Assembly: GCA_011390385.1 (NCBI GenBank)
Contig: JAABSN010000108.1
Coordinates: 1 to 11,098, forward strand
Source: Thioalkalivibrio nitratireducens
GTDB lineage: Bacteria > Pseudomonadota > Gammaproteobacteria > Ectothiorhodospirales > Ectothiorhodospiraceae
Direction of reading: 5' to 3'
Length of the DNA stretch: 11,098 nucleotides
Shown here: piece by piece, positions 1 to 7,250 of the stretch
How positions within the stretch are numbered: the stretch's first letter is position 1
How the letters are laid out: every line of letters starts with the position of its first letter
The notes under the pieces: model-generated
What the model saw: the letters and a program-made list of their open reading frames with translations, nothing else
Told to the model about the DNA's origin: nothing
Database searches by the model: none
Position numbers and translations under genes: made by a program

Positions 1-258
1 GAAGAGTCCCGGAGTGTTGCCGTACCGTTCGAATCGCTGTACGGGCGGGACCGGGTGTACCGCATTGTCGACGAGCGCCTGCAGGGTCTGCAGGTGGAAC
101 GCCTCGGCGAAATCACGGGTCCGGACGGACGTACGCGGGCGCTGATCCGCCACCCGGACCTCGCATCGGGCGACGTACTCGTGGCGACCCGACTCCCCAA
201 CGCAGTCGATGGGCTCCGGGTCGAGGTCGAAATGGACGCCCCTGCAGGAACCCCGTGA
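1..258 (+). CDS. RND efflux periplasmic adaptor (membrane fusion protein), C-terminal part
   Basis: Only the last 85 residues are in the window; the reading frame is open from base 1 and stops with TGA at 256-258. The visible part starts with a segment of the type VPFESLYGRDRVYRIV, followed by alternating short beta strands (a GLQVERLGEI-like strand, then a gap, then ALIRHPDLASGDVLVATRLPNAVDGLRVEV). This is the usual ending of HlyD/AcrA-like adaptors: the last beta-barrel strand and the membrane-proximal domain, with the 'L..GD.V...L..A.DG..V' closing pattern. Such proteins bridge the inner-membrane RND pump to an outer-membrane channel in the periplasm. The permease gene follows after 7 nt, so the two are almost certainly co-transcribed. 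The signal peptide, lipoyl and hairpin domains lie outside the window, so family assignment rests on the C-terminal pattern and on context. Confidence 0.8.
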   Translation, partial: EESRSVAVPFESLYGRDRVYRIVDERLQGLQVERLGEITGPDGRTRALIRHPDLASGDVLVATRLPNAVDGLRVEVEMDAPAGTP

Positions 259-265
259 CGGTCGC

Positions 266-3200
266 ATGACAACCAATGAGTCGATGAACGATCCCGGTTC
301 CGCCGCCGCGCCTCCGGATCCCCGAAGAGGGCCGATCGGGTTGTTTCTTTATCATCGTCTGGCCGCCAATCTGCTGGTGGCATTGATGGTGCTCGGGGGT
401 GGCTTCGCGCTGACCAAGCTGAATACACAGTTCTTTCCCTCGTTCGAGTTGGATTTCGTCCAGGTGCGGGTCGTCTGGACCGGTGCCAGTGCAGAGGATG
501 TCGAACGCGGTATCACCAACCCGCTGGAACAGGATCTGCGCACGGTTGACGGCATCCGCAACATGACATCGACTTCGGCGCTTGGCGTGGTGTCGATCAC
601 TCTGGAATTCGAGGCCGGCACCGATATGACCCTGGCGCTCGAGCAGGTGAAAGACCGGGTCGATCAGCAGCGTAACCTTCCCGAGGCGGCGGAAACGCCG
701 GTGGTGACCCGCATCGTGCGTTACGAACCCGTGGCACGGATGCTGATCAGCGGCCTCGGGAATATTCACGATCTGCGCATTCTGGGCCGCCAGTTCGAGC
801 GAGACCTGCTGGATCGTGGCATCGCTCGGGTCGAGTTCACGGGGTTGCCCGAGGACGAGATGGCGATCCAGGTGCCGACACTGAGCCTGTACGCCGCTGA
901 TTTGACGCTGGGCGATATCGCGCAGCGCATCGAGGGGCTTAGCCGCGACATCCCTGCGGGAAGTGCCGGAAGGGCCGATACCGCACGGCAACTGCGCAGC
1001 CTGGATCAGCGTCGTGACATCCCCGCGTTCGAGGAACTTTCCTTACGCGCTGATCCCGAACTTGGACTGCTGCAGCTCGGCCAGATTGCCGACATCGAGC
1101 GGCGTCCACGCGATGGCGAGGTCAGTGTCAGTGTCGGCGGGAGGCCGGCGTTGGAGATGCAGCTGCTGCGTACGGAATCCGGCGACTCGCTGGAAGCGGC
1201 GCGGATTCTCGAGGAGTGGCTGCAGGACGTCCGTCCGGTTCTGCCCCCGGGCGTGTCCCTGGAGATGATCGACGCCTTCTGGGAGTTGCTCTTCGAGCGG
1301 ATCATGCTTCTGCTGAAGAATGGTGCCGGCGGCCTGCTGTTGGTCCTGGGTATCCTGTTCCTGTTCCTCAATCGGCACGTCGCGGTGCGCGTGGCGCTGG
1401 GTATCCCGATTGCCTTCACCGCCGCTCTGATCGTGCTGTGGCTGGTGGGCGGGACGATCAACATGATCTCGCTGTTCGGTTTCATCATGTCGCTGGGGAT
1501 CATCGTCGACAACGCCATCGTGGTCTCGGAACATGCCTACACCCTGCACCAGAAGGGTGAAGGGCCGGCTGAAGCGGCGGGTAACGGGGCACGGCGAATG
1601 CTGGCACCAGTCATTTCGGCATCGCTGACCACGGTCGCCGCCTTTCTGCCGCTGATGCTGATCGGTGGTGTCATCGGGAACATCCTTTTCGATATCCCGC
1701 TGGTCGTGATTTGCGTGATTCTCGCCACTTTGGTTATTGCCTTCCTTATCCTTCCTGCGCATCTGAAGGGCGTGTTGTCGCGACTGGAGCCGCCGCCTCA
1801 GGGTAGCCTGCGCGCACGCTTCGACAACGGATTCGAACGCCTTCGCTACGGCGCATTCAAGCGTATCGTCGCCCGCGCCGTGGATCATGCCGGGATCACC
1901 CTGGCACTGGCCATCGGAGCCCTGATTCTAGCCATCGGGCTTGCCGCGAGTGGCCGAATCGGTTTCACTTTCTTCCCGGCGCCTGAAGGCACCGTGCTCA
2001 ACGCCGGCGTCAACTTCGTCGCCGGTACGCCGCCGGAACGGGTCGCGGAATTCCTGACTGCAACCGAGGAAGCCCTGTACGATACGGAACGGGCGCTGGG
2101 CGGCGGCCTGGTGCATGCCGCGGTGGTGAGACGCGGACTCGGGATCGATCCTGGCGATGGCAATGTCCCGCGTGGCGAACAGTTCGGCAACATCCAGGTG
2201 GAACTCGTCTCTCCGGAAGCACGGACCGTGATGAACCGCGACATCATCCGCGCCTGGGAAGATCGGGTCCGCCTGACGCCCGGAATCGAGAACTTCAACA
2301 TCAGCGAGCGCGCGGCGGGTCCGCCTGGCCGGGATCTCGACGTCCGCCTCACGGGCGACGATCCCGACCGCCTGAAGGCGGCGGCTCTCGACCTTGCGGA
2401 GATCTTCGATGACTTTGCGGGTACCTATGCGATCAATGACGACACGCCATTCGGACGCGAGCAACTCATCTACTCGCTGCGGCCGGAGGGTCTCGCCCTG
2501 GGTCTGACCACCGAGAGCGTCGGCACGCAACTGCGCGATGCCTTTGACGGACGCCTGGCCCAGATCTTCCAGGACGGATTGGAAGAGGTCGAGGTCCGGG
2601 TGCGCCTGCCTGATTGGGAGCGATACCACACCGAGACTCTGGACCGGCTTTCCATCCGCCTGCCTTCGGGCGCACTGGCGCCCCTGGACAGCGTGGTGGA
2701 GATCCAGTCGCGCCAGGGTTTCGAGACCCTGCGCCATGCCGACACGCGGCTCGCCATTCATGTCTCCTCCGAGGTGGATCGCAGCGTGAACAATGCCACA
2801 CGCATCCGGGCGGCCCTGGAGGATGGGCCGCTGGACGAGCTCGCCCGGCGCCATGGTGTTGACTACTCCTTCGAGGGCCGCGCCGCCGATCAGGCCGAAA
2901 CCTTCGCGGACATGCGCGTGGGTCTGATACTGGCGCTCGGCCTCATGTATCTGACACTCGCCTGGGTCTTCGCCTCCTGGGGCTGGCCGCTGATCGTGAT
3001 GGCCATCATCCCGTTCGGGATTCTCGGTGCCTTTCTCGGGCATTGGCTGATGGGCGTGGACCTCACCATCCTCTCGATGTTCGGCCTGTTCGGTCTGACC
3101 GGTATCGTGGTCAACAACTCGATCATCCTGGTCAGTTTCTACCAAGGCCTGCGCGACGAAGGACTGGCTCTGCGCGACGCGATCATCGAGGCCTCCTGCC

Positions 3201-3427
3201 AGCGCCTGCGCGCGGTGATCCTGACCTCGGCGACCACCATTGCCGGCCTCACGCCATTGCTCTTCGAGCGCTCGCTGCAGGCCCAGTTCCTGATCCCGAT
3301 GGCGATCTCCATCGTATTCGGCCTGGGCGTCGCGACCGTGCTGGTGCTATTGGTGATCCCGGCCCTTCTGCGCCTCTACGAAACCCGCTTCGACCGCGGC
3401 GCACTCGCGGGCGCCACCGGCCATTGA
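266..3427 (+). CDS. RND (AcrB/HAE1-type) efflux permease
   Basis: A 1053-residue inner-membrane proton-driven efflux pump subunit, the normal size for the family. A short polar N-terminus precedes TM1 (about 33-49). The first periplasmic porter/docking region runs to about 340, TM2-TM6 occupy about 345-520, TM7 lies about 540-565, the second periplasmic region follows, and TM8-TM12 fill about 880-1040. TM4 carries GIIVDNAIVV with D415 and N416 where AcrB has the D407-D408 pair. TM10 carries GIVVNNSIIL with N950 at the place of AcrB K940. R980 and T987 match the AcrB R971/T978 spacing, so the proton relay differs from AcrB but keeps one Asp, the Arg and the Thr. I chose ATG 266, 7 nt after the adaptor stop; no good ribosome site precedes it. 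ATG 209 would overlap the adaptor by 50 nt, and ATG 284 is a further option. Substrate is unknown, and no TolC-like gene is in view. Confidence 0.93.
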   Translation: MTTNESMNDPGSAAAPPDPRRGPIGLFLYHRLAANLLVALMVLGGGFALTKLNTQFFPSFELDFVQVRVVWTGASAEDVERGITNPLEQDLRTVDGIRNMTSTSALGVVSITLEFEAGTDMTLALEQVKDRVDQQRNLPEAAETPVVTRIVRYEPVARMLISGLGNIHDLRILGRQFERDLLDRGIARVEFTGLPEDEMAIQVPTLSLYAADLTLGDIAQRIEGLSRDIPAGSAGRADTARQLRSLDQRRDIPAFEELSLRADPELGLLQLGQIADIERRPRDGEVSVSVGGRPALEMQLLRTESGDSLEAARILEEWLQDVRPVLPPGVSLEMIDAFWELLFERIMLLLKNGAGGLLLVLGILFLFLNRHVAVRVALGIPIAFTAALIVLWLVGGTINMISLFGFIMSLGIIVDNAIVVSEHAYTLHQKGEGPAEAAGNGARRMLAPVISASLTTVAAFLPLMLIGGVIGNILFDIPLVVICVILATLVIAFLILPAHLKGVLSRLEPPPQGSLRARFDNGFERLRYGAFKRIVARAVDHAGITLALAIGALILAIGLAASGRIGFTFFPAPEGTVLNAGVNFVAGTPPERVAEFLTATEEALYDTERALGGGLVHAAVVRRGLGIDPGDGNVPRGEQFGNIQVELVSPEARTVMNRDIIRAWEDRVRLTPGIENFNISERAAGPPGRDLDVRLTGDDPDRLKAAALDLAEIFDDFAGTYAINDDTPFGREQLIYSLRPEGLALGLTTESVGTQLRDAFDGRLAQIFQDGLEEVEVRVRLPDWERYHTETLDRLSIRLPSGALAPLDSVVEIQSRQGFETLRHADTRLAIHVSSEVDRSVNNATRIRAALEDGPLDELARRHGVDYSFEGRAADQAETFADMRVGLILALGLMYLTLAWVFASWGWPLIVMAIIPFGILGAFLGHWLMGVDLTILSMFGLFGLTGIVVNNSIILVSFYQGLRDEGLALRDAIIEASCQRLRAVILTSATTIAGLTPLLFERSLQAQFLIPMAISIVFGLGVATVLVLLVIPALLRLYETRFDRGALAGATGH

Positions 3428-3443
3428 TTGCGCCCTGCCTGCG

Positions 3444-3609
3444 GCTAGTGGGCCATGCGGAAAGTTCGGTACCAGATCGCTTCGCCAGAAGCACCGGCGC
3501 TGCGTTGGGCAAGTTTGCAATAGGTCCACTATTCCTGCACTTGCCCGCCTTGCTCCGGTGCTTCTGGCTATGCTCCATAGTCACCGAACTTTCCGCATGG
3601 CCCACTAGC
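3444..3609. repeat. 166-bp near-palindromic MITE-like element
   Basis: Perfect 27-bp inverted ends lie at 3444-3470 and 3583-3609; inside the outer G/C pair they begin CTAGTGGGCC and end GGCCCACTAG. Further paired blocks are nested inside: 14 bp (3484-3497 with 3555-3568, GCCAGAAGCACCGG), 8 bp (3507-3514 with 3539-3546, GGGCAAGT) and 5 bp (3519-3523 with 3529-3533), closing on a 5-nt loop GTCCA at 3524-3528. The structure is centred almost exactly, and the arms differ by mismatches and one or two indels. No coding frame in it looks real. It resembles a non-autonomous transposon or large REP-like element. The CTAG at each end is itself palindromic, so it may be either part of the repeat or a duplicated target, as some IS5-family elements produce. 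As RNA it would fold into a long hairpin that could also limit read-through from the efflux genes. Confidence 0.85.
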
Positions 3610-3629
3610 GCGCACTCCGTCTTTCCCTT

Positions 3630-3638
3630 TGCTAGACT
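3630..3638 (+). promoter_or_regulatory. Candidate extended -10 promoter of the fabI/pta/ackA operon
   Basis: The bases TGCTAGACT form an extended -10 element: TG, one spacer base, then TAGACT, which matches four of six consensus positions. It lies 77 bases before the fabI start codon and just beyond the palindromic element. No convincing -35 box is present at the usual distance, where the sequence is the edge of the palindrome, as is typical of extended -10 promoters. The predicted start of transcription falls near 3645. This is a pattern match only. Confidence 0.4.
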
Positions 3639-3639
3639 C

Positions 3640-3656
3640 ATGATGCAACGCATCAT
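3640..3656. promoter_or_regulatory. Candidate operator: perfect 7-3-7 inverted repeat
   Basis: ATGATGC AAC GCATCAT is a perfect 7-bp inverted repeat with a 3-nt spacer. It starts one base after the candidate -10 box and covers the expected transcription start, a position where a bound repressor would block initiation. No regulator gene lies next to it in the window and I do not recognise the site as the target of a known factor. The same sequence as RNA would make only a small 3-nt-loop hairpin, so a DNA-binding site is the better reading, though chance cannot be excluded. Confidence 0.35.
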
Positions 3657-3715
3657 CGATTGGCGCCCGTCCGAAAGTGCCGGATCGACCGGCCAAATCA
3701 TCCCGGAGCGTTCTC

Positions 3716-4489
3716 ATGAGTCAGCCCCAACCGCTCGAAGGCAAGACCGGCATCGTCACCGGCCTGGCCAATGCCGACAGCATCGCCTTCGGCTGCGCCC
3801 GCGCCCTGTATCGGGCCGGCGCCGACCTGATTCTCAGCTATGGTCACCCGAAGAGCGAGCCGCATGTCCGCCCTCTGGCTTCGCAATTGGGCGACGCCCC
3901 TCTCCTGCTCTGCGACGTGCGCGATGACGCACAGACCGAGGCCCTGTTCGCGGCCGCCTCCGAACGCTGGGGGAAGCTGGATTTTCTGATCCACTCGATC
4001 GCTTTCGCCCCCCGGGACGATCTGCATGGCCGCGTGGTCGACTCCAGCCGTGACGGATTTCTGCTTGCGATGGACATCTCCTGCCACTCCTTCATGCGCA
4101 TGGCAAAACACGCCGAGCCCTTGATGCACAGCGGCGGTTGCCTGATCACGATGAGCTATCACGGTGCCGAGAAGGTGATCGACAACTACGGAATCATGGG
4201 TCCGGTCAAGGCCGCCCTGGAGTCCTCGGTGCGCTACATGGCCGCCGAACTGGGTGGTGCCGGAATCCGGGTGCACGCCATCTCCCCGGGTCCCGTCGCG
4301 ACCCGCGCCGCCTCGGGGATCCGCGACTTCGACGCGCTGCTGGCGGATGCGGAGTCGCGATCCCCGACACGCAAACTGATCAGTATCGACGATATCGGCG
4401 AAACCGCCGCTTTCCTGGTCAGCGATGCAGCCGTCGCGCTCACTGGTGTCACCACCTACGTCGATGGTGGCCTGCACATCCGAGGCTGA
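3716..4489 (+). CDS. fabI: FabI-type enoyl-[acyl-carrier-protein] reductase (NADH), operon paralogue
   Basis: A 257-residue SDR-fold enoyl reductase, which reduces the trans-2 double bond of an enoyl thioester using NAD(P)H in the cytoplasm. The N-terminal nucleotide loop is of the FabI type (TGLANADSIAFGCA, in place of the classic SDR GxxxGxG). The HSIAFAP segment and the catalytic set Y148, Y158 and K165 (E. coli Y146, Y156, K163) are present, and the substrate-loop segment TRAASGIRDF and the C-terminal YVDGGL are conserved. Start ATG 3716 is chosen because GGAG (3705-3708) sits 7 nt upstream; an in-frame ATG at 3677 has no such site. The gene is first of three, 4 nt from the next. Its sequence (DLHGRVVDSS, MDISCHSF, NYGIMGPVKAALE) looks more like the FabI2-type paralogues found beside pta and ackA in some proteobacteria than E. 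coli FabI. It may therefore act on CoA esters or serve the operon, not bulk fatty-acid synthesis; that is inference. Confidence 0.92.
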   Translation: MSQPQPLEGKTGIVTGLANADSIAFGCARALYRAGADLILSYGHPKSEPHVRPLASQLGDAPLLLCDVRDDAQTEALFAAASERWGKLDFLIHSIAFAPRDDLHGRVVDSSRDGFLLAMDISCHSFMRMAKHAEPLMHSGGCLITMSYHGAEKVIDNYGIMGPVKAALESSVRYMAAELGGAGIRVHAISPGPVATRAASGIRDFDALLADAESRSPTRKLISIDDIGETAAFLVSDAAVALTGVTTYVDGGLHIRG

Positions 4490-4493
4490 ACCG

Positions 4494-5900
4494 ATGTCAC
4501 CTTCCGACAAGGAAATCGAGAACCGCACCTACGACGAGATCGAGATCGGCGACACCGCCCGCCTGGAGCGGCGTCTCACGATGGACGACATCAAGCTGTT
4601 TGCGGTGATGTCGGGGGACGTGAACCCGGCGCACGTCGATGAGGATTTCGCCAAGAGCAGCCGCTTCCAGGAGATCATCGCCCACGGCATGTGGGGCGGC
4701 GCCCTGATCTCCACCCTGCTGGGGACCGAGCTTCCGGGGCCGGGCACGATTTACCTCGGCCAGACGTTGCGCTTCAAGGCACCGGTGGTGCTCGGCGACG
4801 TGCTCACGGTCACGGTCGAGGCGACCGAGAAGAATGACGAGAAGCACCGTATCCGTTTCCAGTGCCTGTGCAAGAACCAGGAAGGCAAGACGGTGATCGA
4901 GGGCGATGCCGATGTTCTTGCGCCGACCAGGAAAGTGCGGCGACCTCGGACCGTGATGCCTCATGTGCGAATGGCCGAGCGCAGGCATCTGCACGAACTC
5001 CTGGAGGCGGCATCGAGACCGGAGCCCTTGCCGACCGCCGTGGTGCATCCGGTTGACGCGCAGTCACTGCAGGGTGCGCTGCAGGCCGCGCGCCGGGGGC
5101 TGATCATCCCGGTCCTTGTCGGTCCCGAAGAGCGGATCCGCAAGGCCGCCGAAGAAGCCGAGGTCGATCTCTCGGAATTCGAACTCGTTGCGACCCGGCA
5201 CAGCCACGCCGCTGCCGAACGCGCCGTGGCACTCGCACGCGAGGGCACGGTCGGCGCGCTGATGAAGGGCAGCCTGCACACCGACGAACTGCTACGCGCC
5301 GCACTGCACAAGGAGAAAGGCCTGCGCACCGAGCGACGCCTCAGCCACGTCATGGCTTTCGACGTGCCCACCTATCCGAGGCCGCTCTTCATCACCGATG
5401 CGGCGATCAATATCTACCCGTCGCTGGCGGACAAGGCGGACATCATCCGCAACGCGATCGAGTTGGCTCACGCGGTCAGGATCAAATCACCGCGTGTCGC
5501 CATTCTTTCCGCAGTGGAAACGGTGAATCCCCGAATCGCCTCGACGGTGGAGGCTGCCGCGCTGTGCAAAATGGCGGAACGTGGGCAGATCGAGGGCGGC
5601 ATCCTGGACGGACCGCTGGCCTTCGACAACGCGATCTCGGAAAGCGCCGCTCATGCGAAAGGCATCGAATCCGAGGTTGCGGGCCGCGCTGATATCCTCG
5701 TTGCGCCGGACCTCGAGGCGGCAAACATGCTGGTGAAACAACTGACCTACCTTGCAGACGCCACCGGCGCCGGTGTTGTCGTTGGCGCACGCGTGCCGAT
5801 CATGTTAACGAGCCGCGCCGACGATGCGATCACCCGCATGGCCTCCTGCGCCCTCGCGCTCCTTCTCGCCGAACACCAGAGCCACCTCGAAGGAGACTGA
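4494..5900 (+). CDS. Bifunctional MaoC-type enoyl-CoA hydratase / phosphate acetyl(butyryl)transferase
   Basis: A 468-residue fusion. Residues about 10-140 form a MaoC hot-dog domain with the (R)-specific hydratase motif GDVNPAHVD, whose catalytic pair is D42 and H47. A HGMWGGALIS helix and a GDVLTVTVEATEKN strand follow. Residues about 165-468 form a PTA/PTB phosphotransacylase domain, seen in GALMKGSLHTDELL, an ITDAAINIYPSL segment, VETVNPRI, GGILDGPLAFDNAI and the closing VPIMLTSRAD. The first half interconverts 3-hydroxyacyl-CoA and enoyl-CoA; the second converts acyl-CoA and phosphate into acyl-phosphate and CoA. Both activities are cytoplasmic. ATG 4494 is supported by GAGG at 4482-4485; a longer frame back to 4425 would overlap fabI. 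The fusion is a known arrangement, both active sites look intact, and chain-length preference cannot be read from the sequence. Acetate kinase, which uses its product, begins 2 nt after its stop. Confidence 0.93.
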   Translation: MSPSDKEIENRTYDEIEIGDTARLERRLTMDDIKLFAVMSGDVNPAHVDEDFAKSSRFQEIIAHGMWGGALISTLLGTELPGPGTIYLGQTLRFKAPVVLGDVLTVTVEATEKNDEKHRIRFQCLCKNQEGKTVIEGDADVLAPTRKVRRPRTVMPHVRMAERRHLHELLEAASRPEPLPTAVVHPVDAQSLQGALQAARRGLIIPVLVGPEERIRKAAEEAEVDLSEFELVATRHSHAAAERAVALAREGTVGALMKGSLHTDELLRAALHKEKGLRTERRLSHVMAFDVPTYPRPLFITDAAINIYPSLADKADIIRNAIELAHAVRIKSPRVAILSAVETVNPRIASTVEAAALCKMAERGQIEGGILDGPLAFDNAISESAAHAKGIESEVAGRADILVAPDLEAANMLVKQLTYLADATGAGVVVGARVPIMLTSRADDAITRMASCALALLLAEHQSHLEGD

Positions 5901-5902
5901 CG

Positions 5903-7114
5903 ATGCCGGGGGATCTTCTCGTGTTGAACAGCGGCTCTTCGAGCCTGAAGTTTGCCACTTACAACGTGCACGATGCAGCAACCGATTCCGAGCCCCGGCG
6001 GCGCTTGCGGGGTCAGATCACCGGGCTGGACGCAAGGCCCCGGTTCACGGTCGAAGATGCTGACGGGCGTAAGGTCGAGGAACGTGATCCCTCGAACGGC
6101 TCGGGCCGCTTCGAACATGGCGAAGCACTTGACTTCCTGCTCGACTGGCTGGACCGCGAACTCGATGGGCATACCCTGCGCGCCGCTGGCCATCGTGTGG
6201 TGCATGGGGGGCAAGACTTTCTCGGAGCGGTACGGATCACGAAGGAAGTACTGGATCGATTGGAGGCGCTGGTGCCACTGGCCCCGCTGCATCAGCCGCA
6301 CAACATCGCTCCCATCCGCAGTCTCTCCCGGTCACGGCCTGACCTGTTCCAGGTGGCCTGCTTCGACACCGCTTTCCACCATACCCAATCGGCCCTGGAA
6401 CGCCGTCTCGCGTTGCCGCGTGACATCTCGGAACAGGGCGTGATGCGCTACGGCTTCCACGGTCTGTCCTACGAATACATCGCCGGGGCTTTGGCAGAAC
6501 GGCTGGGCAACGCCAAGACCGGACGGGTCATTGTCGCGCATCTGGGCAGCGGCGCCAGTCTGGCCGCGCTGCGTGACGGCTGCAGCATCGCGACGACCAT
6601 GGGCTTTACCGCGCTCGACGGGCTGCCGATGAGCACACGCTGCGGTTCCCTTGATCCCGGCGCCGTGCTTTATCTCCTGCAGGAAAAAGGGATGAGCCCC
6701 GAGGATGTCACCACGCTCCTCTACGAGCAGTCGGGACTGCTTGGGATCTCCGGTATCAGTGGGGACATGCGAACCCTGCTGGACAGCGACGAGCCGGCCG
6801 CGCAGCAAGCGGTCGCCGTCTTCGTGCACCGGACAGTTCGCGAGATCGGTGCCCTGGTGGCCCTTCTCGGTGGGTTGAACCACATCGTCTTCACGGGTGG
6901 CATCGGCGAACATTCCAGCCCGATACGTGAACGCATCTGCCGGCAGCTCGAATGGTTGGGCGTGGACATCGAACCCGAGGCCAACGGCACGAATGCCGAG
7001 CAGGCTCAGCGTGAATGGAGCGGGGTCGGCGTGTGGATCATTCCCACGGACGAGGAGCGGATGATCGCCCGCCACAGCTTGCGTTTGCTTCAGGAACAAT
7101 CACCGGCCTCCTGA
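5903..7114 (+). CDS. ackA: Acetate kinase (acyl-phosphate to acid plus ATP)
   Basis: A 403-residue ASKHA-fold kinase of normal length. It transfers phosphate between acetyl-phosphate (or a related short acyl-phosphate) and ADP in the cytoplasm. Signature 1, [11 protein letters not shown], is at 7-17 with N9. Signature 2, GHRVVHGG, begins at 96 with R98. Other active-site residues expected from the Methanosarcina enzyme are present: D155 in CFDTAFH, H186 in YGFHGLS, R246 in [10 protein letters not shown], and the E384/E385 pair near the C-terminus. The FTGGIGEHS nucleotide loop is also intact. AAGGAG at 5890-5895, 7 nt before ATG, fixes the start. The gene is the last of the operon with fabI and the hydratase/phosphotransacylase, so it would draw ATP from the acyl-phosphate made by its neighbour. 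No frameshift or missing residue is seen. A propionate or butyrate preference is possible, but the motifs are of AckA type. Confidence 0.96.
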   Translation: MPGDLLVLNSGSSSLKFATYNVHDAATDSEPRRRLRGQITGLDARPRFTVEDADGRKVEERDPSNGSGRFEHGEALDFLLDWLDRELDGHTLRAAGHRVVHGGQDFLGAVRITKEVLDRLEALVPLAPLHQPHNIAPIRSLSRSRPDLFQVACFDTAFHHTQSALERRLALPRDISEQGVMRYGFHGLSYEYIAGALAERLGNAKTGRVIVAHLGSGASLAALRDGCSIATTMGFTALDGLPMSTRCGSLDPGAVLYLLQEKGMSPEDVTTLLYEQSGLLGISGISGDMRTLLDSDEPAAQQAVAVFVHRTVREIGALVALLGGLNHIVFTGGIGEHSSPIRERICRQLEWLGVDIEPEANGTNAEQAQREWSGVGVWIIPTDEERMIARHSLRLLQEQSPAS

Positions 7115-7160
7115 GAACACTTGCCAGCGTTCGCCGTTCGTTCCGAACATGGATGCCTGG

Positions 7161-7192
7161 CTGCCGTATCCTGCACGAGGATGCCACGGCAG
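7161..7192. promoter_or_regulatory. Bulged inverted repeat upstream of fbp
   Basis: CTGCCGT (7161-7167) pairs with ACGGCAG (7186-7192). Directly inside, ATCCT (7168-7172) pairs with AGGAT (7178-7182) around a 5-base loop GCACG, leaving a 3-base bulge GCC on the right arm. This gives twelve pairs in all. There is no T-run after it, so a simple intrinsic terminator for ackA is unlikely. It ends about 20 bases before the fbp -10 candidate and overlaps where the -35 box would lie, so it could be a regulator site or a processing hairpin after ackA. Confidence 0.35.
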
Positions 7193-7212
7193 AAGGTGGC
7201 CCCTGCCGGGTG

Positions 7213-7218
7213 TATACT
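7213..7218 (+). promoter_or_regulatory. Candidate -10 box of fbp
   Basis: TATACT matches the -10 consensus in five of six positions and lies 33 bases before the fbp start codon, giving a short leader with the ribosome site GGAG at 7240-7243. No clear -35 hexamer is found 16-18 bases upstream, where a hairpin-forming sequence is located instead, so activation by a regulator or weak basal use is possible. It suggests that fbp is transcribed apart from ackA, whose stop lies 136 bases before fbp. Confidence 0.4.
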
Positions 7219-7250
7219 GGCGGCATTGCTGGAGGCGCCGGAGAAAGGGG

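Noticed and set aside
209..265. Upstream ATG at 209 as the start of the permease
   Set aside because: It would overlap the adaptor by 50 nt and add a polar extension without family similarity; ATG 266 directly follows the adaptor stop.
1928..3145. Long minus-strand frame opposite the RND permease
   Set aside because: A composition shadow: it is rich in H, Q, R and D, has no domain pattern and no ribosome site, and overlaps a well-supported gene throughout.
3444..3609. Inverted repeats as a CRISPR array or rho-independent terminator
   Set aside because: There is one inverted pair and no regularly spaced direct repeats, and no T-run follows the stem. A mobile or REP-like element fits better.
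3043..3927. Plus-strand frame spanning the end of the permease, the palindrome and the start of fabI
   Set aside because: Its protein is Arg/Pro-rich, runs through two real genes in a different frame and crosses the inverted repeat, so it is not a gene.
5903..7114. Butyrate kinase or propionate kinase as the primary name
   Set aside because: Signatures and active-site residues are of the acetate kinase type. Other acyl-phosphates remain possible substrates but the sequence does not show it.
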